Positions 8,907 to 16,804 of a stretch of DNA of 16,804 bases are shown here, piece by piece. The translations under genes were made by a program, and so were the position numbers. A model generated the notes under the pieces. The model made no database searches, was not told the DNA's origin, and saw only the letters and a program-made list of their open reading frames with translations. Position 1 is the first letter of the stretch; each line of letters starts with the position of its first letter. Source of the DNA: Asterionellopsis glacialis (lineage: Eukaryota; Bacillariophyta; Plagiogrammaphyceae; Rhaphoneidales; Asterionellopsidaceae); contig WKLE02006056.1 of NCBI GenBank assembly GCA_014885115.2, positions 1 to 16,804 on the forward strand. The letters are read 5' to 3'.

Positions 8907-11900
8907 TTACTTCAAAAAGTATTTAGACCCACTTCCTGTTTGCACGACTTCGCCAGACCCAATTGCTCCCGATTGAATTGGACTTGTGGTAACGCGTTGA
9001 CCATCTTGAAAATTGGGGGATCCGGTAATGACTCCTGAAATAGATCCATCACCATTCTTCCGCCAACCTGCAATAGTTGGCACTCCAGCTGGAGCACTCT
9101 TCGGGGGCACCTTCTTTGTGGGTGCCTTTCTTGCCGGAGCCTTTTTCACGGGGGCTTTATTCGCATTTACAGGTTTCTTGGCGGGGGCTGGTTTGCTTTC
9201 GTTCGCGCTTTCGCTGTCACCGCCGCCCAGTCCAAACAACGAAATTGTGGCACGCGGCTTGGCTTTTGCCACTGCCTCCTCTGCAGCCTTCTGCTTCAAC
9301 ATAATTGTAGCACCCCGCCTGGCCGAAGCCACATCCTTAGCAGCGGCCTTTTGCTGCTCCTTACGCTTTTTTGCTTCTACTGCGGCTTTCTGCTCTTCCT
9401 CGCGCTTGCGCTTCAACTCAACTGCTGCGGCTCGCTTTTGCTCGGCTTCTACTCTCTTCTGTTCTGCTGCGGCCTTACGAGCTTCAGCAGCTGCAGCTGC
9501 TTTGGCCTTTGCCTCAGCAGCTTTACGGGCGGCAGCTTCTTTACGGGCCGCTGCTGCTTCTGCTTTGCGCGCTGCGGCAGCCGCTGCTTTATTTTCGCCT
9601 GCGTTTGATTTCGCTGGAGCCGGTGCGGGTGTAGATGTAGGTTTGCTGCCCCCAAAGAATCCGCCACTAGGAGCTTTCGCGCCGTCCAAGAAATATCTGT
9701 GTAATGATTCGTAAAAACAAATTGTAAGCAACAAGAAGGGCGGCATTCTGACAAAAAATTATGACGCACAAAAAAATCAGTGCTTGCACTTACTTGGATC
9801 CCGAAGATGTTTGTACAACAGTTCCACCTACACCATCTCCTGTGATGGGCGATGTTGTAATAGCTTCCCCTTCTCCAAAGTTTGGTGAGTCAAAAATCCT
9901 TCCCGAAATGGATCCATCTCGATTCTGTCTCCACCCAGTAATCGTTGGAACGCCACGAGGAGCTTTGGATGCCTTCTGTGCGGGTGCAACTGCAGGGGGT
10001 GGTGTGGCTGGAGCAGCTTCAGTTACAGACTTGCTGTCTGATTGGGGTTGTCCAAAACCGAACAAAGAAATAGTGGGGCGTGATTCTGTCTTCTCTGGCG
10101 ACTCTTGAACCTGGCTTGTCTTTTGGACTGTTTTCTGTTTCGCCTCGAGCTCCTGACGACGAGCTTCAGCAGCAGCGGCAACAGCCTTTTTCTTCTTTTC
10201 TAGTTCTTGCCTCTTTGCTTCCGCAACTGCCTTACGTTCCTCTTGCTGCTTTCGTTTCAACTCGATCGTCTCGGCTCGTTTTTGAGCTGCAGCTGCCTTG
10301 AGCTCCTCCTGTTGTCTACGCTTCAACTCGATTGTTTCGCGGCGTTTCTGTTCTGCTGCAGCCTTGCGGGCTGCGGCAGCTTCTGCTGCTTTGGCCCTGG
10401 CTTCAGCGGCTTTACGTGCGGTTTCTTCCCTAGCAGCAGCTGCTGCGGCTTTATCAGGACCTGCGCTTGCCTTGGTTGCTGTTGAGGGTGCGGTAGCAGA
10501 GGATCCACCTCCGCCACCAAACAAACTGAATGTACCACCACCACTAGGAGCTTCAGCCGCGTCAAGGAAGTACCTAAAGTTTAATTTTAATGGACCCACA
10601 AAGAAATCATGAAATGTTAGAGCTGGAGTCTTCTTTCACTTCCCATTCGACCTAAAAGTCTGCCATCGCCATGTTTATGTTACACAAACACCGTCCCACT
10701 TACCTAGATCCCGATTTTGTCTGCACTACAGTTCCACCTACACCACCACCATTGATGGGGGAAGTCGTGATAGCTTCACCGTTTCCAAAATTGGACGCCC
10801 CAAAGATTCTACCCGAAATTGATCCATCACGATTCTGTCGCCATCCAGAAATGGTGGGTACACCTGCGGGAGCTTTGGAAGCTGGTGCAACGACCTCTTG
10901 TTCGTTTTCCTTTTCTGCAGGTTGTCCAAATCCAAACAACGAAATAGTTGCACGTGGCTTCGCTTTCTTCAAGGTGGATTCTGCCTGCTTCGCCTTGGCA
11001 GCGGCTTGTTTCTTTTCTTCGGCAGCCAGGCGTTTGGCTTCAGCAGCAGCCTTCCGAGCTTCTGCTTGTTGACGCTTAGCTTCAGCAGCTGCAGCTTTCT
11101 TTTGTTCTGCTTCTTGTCGTTTGGCTTCTGCGGCTGCCTTGCGAGCTTCTGCCTGTTCACGCTTAGCTTTGGCAGCCTCAGACGCCTTCCGTGCAGCTTC
11201 TTCCGCACGTGCCTTGGCTGCAGCAGCTCTATCGGCCGCACTTGTATCAACCTTCTTAGCTACTGGAGCAGGAGCAGGAGCTACTGGTGTAGGTTTGGCA
11301 GCTCCACCACCGAAAAGACCAAATGTACCACTACCAGTAGAAGCTGGCTTGGCCTTTTTTGGTGCTGGTGTCTTAGGTACAACCTTCTTAGCTACCGGAG
11401 CAGGAGCTGGAGCTACTGGTGCAGGTTTGGTAGCTCCACCACCGAAGAGATTGAATGTACCACTACCAGAAGCAGCTGGTTTAACCTTTTGTGGTGCTGG
11501 TGTCTTAGACTGGGGCTTGGGTTGCGTACGTCGTGTTGCTGCAGCTGCAGCTGCAGCCTTCTTGGCTTCCGTTTCTCGCTTACGAGCTGCGGCAGCCTCA
11601 GCTGCAGCTTGCCTTTTTGCAGCCTGCTCTTGGCGGCGCGCCTCAGCAGCTGCCTTCTTAGCTTCCATTTCTTGCTTACGAGCTGCGGCAGCTTCGGCTG
11701 CAGCTTGCTTTTTAGCAGCCTGTTCTTGACGACGTGCTTCAGCGGCAGCCGCCTGGGCTTGTTTAGCTTCTTCTTGTTGACGCTTCTTTTCCTCCATAGC
11801 TGCCTTACGGACTTGTTCAGCTGCCCTCTTCTGTTCTTCAGAAACTGCTTGTGCCTTCTTCTGATCTTCAAGTTTCGCAGCGGCTTCAGCAGCAGCACGT

Positions 11901-13570
11901 GATGCTGCTGCCTTGGCCCGTGCAATAGCGGATTCCTTTTCTTTACTTTCAGTAGGAACAATATCTTTTGTAGGCTTCTTCTCAACTTGAATATTCGATT
12001 TCAACCAAACTTCACCAAATACAAAATCATCATCCTTCTTTTCTTCCTTGGCAGGTGCTGGTGGTGCCTTAACTGCAGGTGGAGGACTTTTAGGTCCAGC
12101 TTGAGGTGCCACCGGTAAAGATATCTTGGGTGCTTCAAACTTTGGCACCTCCAACTTTGGCAAGGCAGGTGGTTTAGGTAAATCCATCTTCTTTTCTTGT
12201 TGCTTTTTCGGTGCAGCTGGTGGTGTGGCTGTTGCAGTAGCTTTAGGAGCTGAAGGTTTCTTTGGTAAGTCCAATTTTGGTGCTTTTGGTAAATCCAACT
12301 TGGGAATAGAAGGTAATGGCAAACCACCACTACTATCCTTCTTGGCTGCCTTTTCCACTTCCTTTGGTGGTGGTGGCATTTTCGGTGGCACAGGTTCTTC
12401 CTTTTTCTTAGGAGTAGTATCCATGGGAATGATTCCAGATACCTTTGATTCAACTGTTTTAATAGTATTCGATGGGATAGCCTTAATTTCTTCAACCGTT
12501 TTAGTGACCTTCTTTTTAGTTGTATCAACGGTTTCTTCCACTTTCTTTTCAACGGCATCAGCCACACGTCCGGGTGTTGCTTTCACCTCAGCAACAACTT
12601 CAGATGTTTTTTTTTTCGTGGCGTCAGCTACCTTAGAAGGGATAGCTGCAATTTCATCAGCTGTTTGCTTAGCCTTTTTTTTCGTTGCATCAGCAACCTT
12701 ACTAGGTACAGCCTTAACTTCAGAGACTGCTTCATCCACTTTATTTTTTACAGCACTTGCAGCCTTACCAGGTGCTGCCTTAACTTCATCAACAGCCTTG
12801 GTAGCAGCACTTTTAGCTGCCCCTGTAATAGCATTTCCAACCGCCTTGGTAGCCTTGCCCAGAGTATTGCGAATAATAGATCCTGCTTCACTATCACCAT
12901 TAGCCCCCACAAAGGCACCAGTACCCAAAACAACACTTAAAGCTACTGGCGGGACGACAGGTGGGATATCAATAGATATAGCACCAGGAATTGATAATGT
13001 TTCTGTTGGTAAGTCACTAAGTAATGCTGCACCACCAAGTGCAGCACCAATAACTGCACCACCAACAGCACTTACTAAGGCTTCACCAGTACGTGCAGCC
13101 TTGATAGCTTGGTCTTCTTTTCTTTGGACAGCAGCTGCCTTGGCCATAATTTCTTTTTCAAATGCTTCAGCATCAATTTCACCAGAACCTAACTTTTCAA
13201 TAGCAACCTTAGTTTCTTCTTCGGGGACTTTGCCCTCCTTCAACACTTCTTTTAAATTCAATGTTGGACGTCCACCAGCCTTTTCCGCTGCAACTTCTAG
13301 TGCTTTTTGTGCTGCTTCTAATGCGGCTTCTGCTTCAGCCGTAACATCATCAATGTTTAGAATATCTTTTTCAGGCTTTTTGTTGTTGTCATCTTCTCCT
13401 ACCATTGCAAGTCCACCAACTAACGATGGACGACTATGACCATTGCTGCTACTCAGCTGTTGGATGCTGCTAGGAAGAAAACTACCTTTATTGGGTGCAA
13501 CAAAAGCTGACACATGATTACCTGGAGAGCCTCCCAAGAGTGCCAACACAGCCAAAGTATGGAACTTCAT
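8907..13570 (-). CDS. Plastid-targeted repetitive coiled-coil protein with three C-terminal modules
   Basis: The model is complement(join(8907..9696, 9794..10573, 10704..13570)), encoding 1478 aa. Residues 1-22 form a signal peptide ending V-S-A before F23-V-A-P, the diatom plastid presequence pattern, followed by a Ser-rich transit-like stretch. Hydrophobic segments lie at about 164-184 and 203-222. Residues 262-375 carry helix repeats of the type E-[VI]-K-A-x-P-[SG]-K. Residues 385-510 are Pro/Lys-rich with PKLDLPK-like repeats. Residues 545-680 and 778-870 are Ala/Lys/Glu/Arg-rich coiled coils, with a 44-residue duplicated LFG linker at 697-780. Then come three copies of a terminal module (903-959, 1163-1219, 1420-1478), reading GVPTIxGWRxNxDGSISG, then NF, TTSPI, VVQT and SGS[RK]YFL. 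Copies 2 and 3 are each preceded by another coiled coil. The modules look like a domain I recall from stramenopile plastid proteins of unknown function. No enzyme motif is visible. The role may be structural or scaffolding in the plastid (inference). Long shadow ORFs on the other strand are composition artefacts. Confidence 0.85.
8910..9086 (-). repeat. Terminal module copy 3 (ends the protein)
   Basis: It encodes residues 1420-1478: GVPTIAGWRKNGDGSISG, then GSPNF, TTSPI, VVQTGSGSK and the terminal YFLK before TAA. It is the most divergent copy: QRVTT in place of EAITT, and a two-residue longer loop before VVQT. Unlike copies 1 and 2 it has no intron before YFL. Confidence 0.85.
9697..9793 (-). 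other. Intron 2 of the plastid gene
   Basis: This 97-nt phase-2 intron begins GTAAGT and ends ACACAG on the minus strand. It splits the Lys codon between SGS and YFLD at the end of module copy 2. If it is retained, the codon after Lys is TAA, giving an immediate stop. Confidence 0.85.
9794..9954 (-). repeat. Terminal module copy 2
   Basis: It encodes residues 1163-1216, GVPTITGWRQNRDGSISG to VVQTSSGSK, with YFLD encoded by the next exon. It is closest to copy 1, with which it shares WRQNRDGSISGRIF and EAITTSPI. DNA similarity between the two copies is visible through the exon end and into the first bases of the introns. Confidence 0.85.
10574..10703 (-). other. Intron 1 of the plastid gene
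   Basis: This 130-nt phase-2 intron begins GTAAGT and ends TTTAG on the minus strand. It splits the Arg codon between SGS and YFLD, the same module position and phase as intron 2. Retention also gives TAA as the very next codon after Arg. Confidence 0.85.
10704..10864 (-). repeat. Terminal module copy 1
   Basis: It encodes residues 903-956, GVPTISGWRQNRDGSISG to VVQTKSGSR, completed by YFLD from exon 2. It is preceded about 20 residues upstream by KPRATISLFGFGQ, the LFG motif that also precedes copies 2 and 3. Confidence 0.85.
11249..11507 (-). repeat. 132-bp tandem duplication inside exon 1
   Basis: Units at 11249-11375 and 11381-11507 are nearly identical with a 132-bp (44-codon) offset. 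Each encodes GSGTFxLFGGGA followed by a Pro/Ala linker ending PVAKKV. The frame is preserved, and the small number of differences suggests a fairly recent in-gene expansion. Confidence 0.85.
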
Positions 13571-14163
13571 TTTCTTGGATCTAAGATATATTTCTACTCT
13601 CCCAATAGCAATCTCTCTTTCGCTCTCTCTGAAACGTCCACCACTGAAATTCCGTTCCGAAGCTAGCTCGACTTAAACGATGATAATTGAGGCTATTCCG
13701 ACGATTGTGACGGAGATGACAATCAATCAATTAGTTGTTCTCCTAACACACGATGCTTCTAAACCAGAGAATGCTTTGTACCATAGGCGATGTCTATCAG
13801 ATCCCTGCAGAGAACCGAGCGATGCTGTGTCGCGCCACTGTTTTCTGCGGATCGGAACGTAAATCTAGGTTTTAGTTAATATTAAAATAAAATTATAATT
13901 TTCAATAAACTTATTTTATAATTCAACTCAATAGAACCTTATTTCAAGTAAACACCCTTAAAAGGTGATATATATGAAATGAAGTATTACATAAAACCTA
14001 GAAAAGTGCTGATGTGTCACTGCGATATCCCGTACCTTTGATACCGTATCCAACATGCAGTTGAAATTAGAGAAAGATATCCGATCGAGAGGAGGGAGCA
14101 ATATCTTGAAAACGAACGAGAGGATTCCCACGCATCATTTCACGCATGAATCATCGGGACTAC

Positions 14164-14182
14164 ACGTACGTTCTACGTACGT
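14164..14182. repeat. Paired ACGTACGT palindromes
   Basis: ACGTACGT occurs at 14164-14171 and again at 14175-14182, separated by TCT. Each is itself palindromic. ACGT is the usual core of bZIP binding sites, so these could be regulatory, but the strand and target gene are unclear. Confidence 0.5.
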
Positions 14183-14208
14183 CACAAAGATCTCTTAGGT
14201 GGCTCTAT

Positions 14209-14420
14209 GTACCGGTATTACCAGGTATACCAGTACAGGTAGTACAAGTAGTACCAGTAGTTGTACCAGTACCTCTGGTACGCAGTCTGGCGCCTCGCCG
14301 TCAGCCGCTAGAGGTCATACCGGTGCATGTACGGACGGTACGCAGCCTGGCGCATCGCCGACTGACGACGTCTCACATCAGCCCCTACAGGTACCCCTGG
14401 TACTAGTACGACACTCTGGG
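14209..14420. repeat. GTAC-rich block with a 60-bp-offset duplication
   Basis: The block is packed with GTAC, AGTACC and TACCAGTA words. A 24-bp segment at 14277-14300 recurs at 14337-14360 with two mismatches, exactly 60 bp later; it starts GGTACGCAG and ends TCGCCG. Weaker similarity extends upstream of each copy. The same GTAC words appear at 1266-1319. A Thr/Ser-rich open frame across the block starts without ATG and is probably an artefact of the repeats. Confidence 0.7.
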
Positions 14421-14635
14421 ACCAGTACCGACGATCAAACAGGGGGGTTCTCGTTCCTCGTGACACCCACATCGGGGAGTGTCAAGCGACATATCTCAAA
14501 AAACAACTCGCGACCCCCGAGAAGGGTAATCTGAATTAGATCAAAAACATGTTTTTATAAGGAATTCATTGATCGTGAACCTGCTAATTTGTGTATTTGT
14601 AGTGAGCCTTAGATAGAAAATTCGATGTAGTTTGT

Positions 14636-14647
14636 TGACGTACGTAA
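14636..14647. promoter_or_regulatory. TGACGTACGTAA, possible bZIP-type site
   Basis: It contains TGACGT, the CRE-like core reported in CO2- and light-responsive diatom promoters, fused to ACGTACGT. It lies about 190 bp upstream of the ATG at 14832. This is a motif match by eye only. Confidence 0.25.
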
Positions 14648-14831
14648 TTATTTAAGTTCTCACTCCTCCTGCTACTGAAGCGAGAAAGCAACAAAAAAGA
14701 ACGAAACATCACACATCAAATTTCATCATTCTTGGAACAATTACCAATAAAGAGACGATAACAATCAAGAATAACGAACGAAGCCACCAAAGAAGAGTAT
14801 CAGTACTATATAAACAGACATTGCAAACAGT

Positions 14832-15215
14832 ATGGCTACTAAATTACCTGAAATGATTGAAACGAACCAACAGCAGCAGATGCTGCAACGTCGTGCTACA
14901 TCATCACCACCGTTAGCGAGCATAGTAAATCGATCACCAGCAGCTTCTCCAGCGGGCGGTGTAGCAAGTGTGAAAAGTGAATTAGATGGAATTGAATTAC
15001 CATTTCATTTAGATGTACTGTTCCTACCATTTGCCAAGAAAAATGATGGAAATCCTATACGACGTTTTTTCACGAATCGAAATCGGAGTAGTAGTACTTC
15101 CAGTAGCGATGGCGATAGCGGTGCGCGACAAGAACAAAATCAAGAAACAAGCGAATATCAGGAAGAAATCGAACATAAACGGAAGAAAGACCAAACAATA
15201 ATTTATTGCCCGTGA
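14832..15215 (+). CDS. Possible small orphan protein, 127 aa
   Basis: The ATG has A at -3 and G at +4, and a TATATAA word lies about 20 bp upstream (14807-14813), too close for a standard TATA box unless the leader is very short. The product starts with a Gln-rich and Ser/Pro-rich segment (residues 13-45), has a short hydrophobic stretch at 55-67 (ELPFHLDVLFLPF), then a Ser-rich acidic tract (about 84-97) and a charged Glu/Lys tail. No signal peptide, membrane segment or known domain was recognised. It could be a lineage-specific regulatory protein, the first exon of a longer gene, or a chance frame; codon-level evidence is weak. Confidence 0.4.
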   Translation: MATKLPEMIETNQQQQMLQRRATSSPPLASIVNRSPAASPAGGVASVKSELDGIELPFHLDVLFLPFAKKNDGNPIRRFFTNRNRSSSTSSSDGDSGARQEQNQETSEYQEEIEHKRKKDQTIIYCP

Positions 15216-16804
15216 TTATGGCGGTTGCTATCCAGAGTTGCTATCTAGTAGAAGAAGGAAATAATGAATTATTCACAAGCGAACAGCAAGTGGCGAAGTA
15301 ACTACAGTACGAATGAATGAGTTTTTGCACCATCGATTAGCCGAAATATGCGAGGAAAACGCACATTCAGCTTACTTGTACATATTATTATATATAAATT
15401 AGAAATATTCATCTCTTAAAAGAAAAAGCTGCTTCTCTAGCAGCAGGGTAGTTTTACTAAATGTACATCACCTATTTATTGAGTGAACTCTACCTTACAG
15501 ATACGAACATTATTGCCAATGACTTATTCGTTTACTTTTGAACCCAAAGGATGTACATGCATTGATCCAAACCTCCAATTTCTGTCTGTTGGCGGACAGC
15601 AGCAGTATCAAGACCAATTTTGAAGGATGTGTGGAGAACTTATGAGCATTGGACAAGCAGTATGCTTAGTTTTGGTTTTCTTCAGGAGTAGGAGGGGTAA
15701 ACTTTTGTATTTTACCATATTATTAGAGTGCTCATATTGATTGGGTGTGATGATAGTTTTCTGCCAAGAAGCAACAAGAACACAATGCCAACTTTTTCTC
15801 CATATGGCACAATTCATCACTGATGTTTTCAGTCAAAAGGCAACTAGAAAAGTTGCAAAAGATGGGTAGGAAGGAAGGAAGGAAGGAAGGACCTACTTGA
15901 TTATTAATGTTTCACAGTAAGAGAGAGCTGTCTACTGTGTTCTTTCACAACAACTTCCTCGCTTTAGATTTGTTTCTTACACCCATGCATTGTCTTCTTT
16001 CTTGTGTGCTGGATAGTACTTACACCAAATCCATCTGTTCTTACAATGACTTATTTAGTAGCAAGATGCACACCTGGCCCCTAGGGAATGCTCTATTACC
16101 ACATTCAGCATTTAGAGAGCATGCTAACCAACTATCATACTGTGCACATTACACGTGCATATAAGTTTGATAGCACAATATTATATATCCTTGTATTTTG
16201 GTTGACTAGAGCTTTAGTACATACATAAATCATCATTGTCAAAATTACATTCTAAAGCAACTGCTGTTTGATAAGGTAGACCATATTAAGAACTTTTTAT
16301 TGTTCTTGTGTTAGATGGATATTAATGTACAGTTGGATGAGAAGTTCCAAGTGGTAAAATATTGTGTGGTGTTGTTATACATTATGGATATATTTGAAGC
16401 TGGTAGCTGTAGATTATTATTTAAAAAATGCATATGGAGAAGAATAAGATGCATAGATTTCCATGTTCAAATGAAAAGTTTTGGGATTTGTTGTTTCAAG
16501 AAGCTTAATAGAGAATGGCATTCTGAAGCAAAGCAGAGAGGAAGACAAGACACAAAGAAAGTTTATCTGTTCTTATTATAATGTGCATTCACAATACCAC
16601 TAGTAATATTTCTTTTATTACTGTTCCACTACTTGTCAACTGTAAAGAAAATACTTCACTAATAGTATGTAACATTGTTTAGACTCTACTTCTTTTTATG
16701 TAAATTTAAGTTCTTTTGAGAGGATTTTTAATACATGGAGAGTTACAACTAATCATGATTGAAGATTAAGGCAGTAATTTTGGAAAAATATTCATATAGT
16801 CACC
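15216..16804. other. AT-rich region without a recognisable gene
   Basis: Open frames at 15608-15820 (-), 15907-16164 (+) and 16315-16581 (+) are short and have the Cys/Leu/Ile-rich composition of chance frames in AT-rich DNA. The 15600-15840 part looks vaguely like old coding debris on the minus strand, but no motif supports it. One short GGAA microsatellite is present. Confidence 0.5.
15869..15890. repeat. GGAA microsatellite, 5.5 units
   Basis: This is a perfect 22-bp run of GGAA units in non-coding DNA, ordinary for a simple sequence repeat. Confidence 0.85.

Larger units (their letters stand above)
13571..14831. other. Divergent intergenic region
   Basis: It lies between the minus-strand plastid gene and the possible small gene at 14832. 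Next to the plastid gene, the minus strand reads a GA-rich leader, an ATTGG (reverse CCAAT) word near 13603-13607 and an A-rich context before ATG. A very AT-rich patch covers about 13865-13935. The rest holds the ACGTACGT pair, the GTAC-rich block and a TGACGT word (listed separately). No gene is supported here. Confidence 0.5.

Noticed and set aside
9013..9714. 233-codon Ala/Phe-rich + strand frame
   Set aside because: It is antisense of exon 3, and its apparent hydrophobicity is a composition artefact.
8907..10599. Two separate single-exon genes (8907-9746 and 9790-10599) with their own Met starts
   Set aside because: Their first residues lie in introns. Consensus GTAAGT donors and AG acceptors join the same module codon in both places, so one three-exon gene explains the data better.
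10704..11500. FG-nucleoporin identity based on the LFG motifs
   Set aside because: The protein has a signal peptide with a plastid-type cleavage motif, and the motif is [TS][IF]xLFG in low number rather than dense FG or GLFG repeats.
10898..11902. 334-codon + strand frame rich in Cys, Ser, Leu and Phe
   Set aside because: It is antisense of the repeated coiled-coil codons; no start context or domain is visible.
12126..13439. 437-codon open frame on the + strand opposite the plastid gene
   Set aside because: It is an antisense shadow of Ala/Lys/Glu-rich codons, and its Ser/Ala/Phe/Thr-rich product has no motif. The minus strand has the signal peptide, repeats and splice sites.
13680..13862. 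60-codon + strand frame in the promoter region of the plastid gene
   Set aside because: No motif or coding signature is visible, and it lies in the likely promoter region of the minus-strand gene.
13865..13935. Centromere-like low-GC patch
   Set aside because: Only about 70 bp is strongly AT-rich. Low-GC stretches linked to diatom centromere function are several hundred bp long.
14199..14534. 111-codon Thr/Ser-rich frame over the GTAC block
   Set aside because: It does not begin with ATG, and its repeats follow the DNA repeats.
16315..16581. 88-codon + strand frame
   Set aside because: It is AT-rich, Cys/Ile/Leu-rich, without a domain or flanking gene signals; likely a chance frame.

Overview
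The window looks like nuclear DNA of a eukaryotic alga, most probably a diatom. The evidence is one very long minus-strand gene whose product starts with a signal peptide ending in a phenylalanine-type plastid cleavage motif (V-S-A-F, the diatom ASAFAP-type context), short GT-AG introns of 97-130 nt, a membrane-anchored kinase-like protein of a type I associate with diatoms, and decayed transposase-like sequence. No bacterial-style operons, ribosome binding sites or RNA genes were seen. All names are from reading the sequence only; no database search was run.

Layout. (1) 1-4350 is a transposon graveyard: reading frames broken by stops and frameshifts (2-813, 1905-2432, 2576-3683, 3803-4078), with small palindromes, a 10-bp tandem repeat and a repeat with GGGGC/GCCCC hairpin cores. 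(2) 4353-5852 is non-coding and holds one copy of a ~120-140 bp direct repeat and a tight hairpin. (3) 5853-7939 (+) is a two-exon gene for a 662-aa kinase-like protein with one transmembrane segment. (4) 7940-8906 is the shared downstream region of two convergent genes and holds the second copy of the direct repeat, so the repeat brackets the kinase gene. (5) 8907-13570 (-) is a three-exon gene for a predicted 1478-aa plastid-targeted, low-complexity, coiled-coil protein. It ends in three tandem copies of the same module, each copy ending at an equivalent exon junction. (6) 13571-14831 is a promoter/intergenic region with ACGTACGT and a GTAC-rich block containing a ~60-bp duplication. (7) 14832-15215 (+) is a possible small orphan gene. 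(8) 15216-16804 shows no convincing gene.

The most notable item is the plastid gene. Exon 2 is a symmetric (phase 2-2) exon encoding a whole repeat unit, and both introns interrupt the module at the same codon position. In both cases the donor GTAAGT creates an in-frame TAA immediately after the module, so retaining either intron would give a protein ending cleanly after one or two modules. The N-terminal half carries a helix repeat spaced in multiples of 11 residues beside two hydrophobic segments. The C-terminal half repeats a short LFG motif between charged coiled coils. This architecture suggests a multivalent plastid membrane-associated scaffold, but that function is inference.

The kinase-like protein keeps the key catalytic residues. 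It has a basic N-terminal flank before its single membrane segment and N-glycosylation sequons only on the C-terminal side, which would place the kinase domain in the lumen or outside the cell. No functional link between the two large genes can be shown from this sequence.
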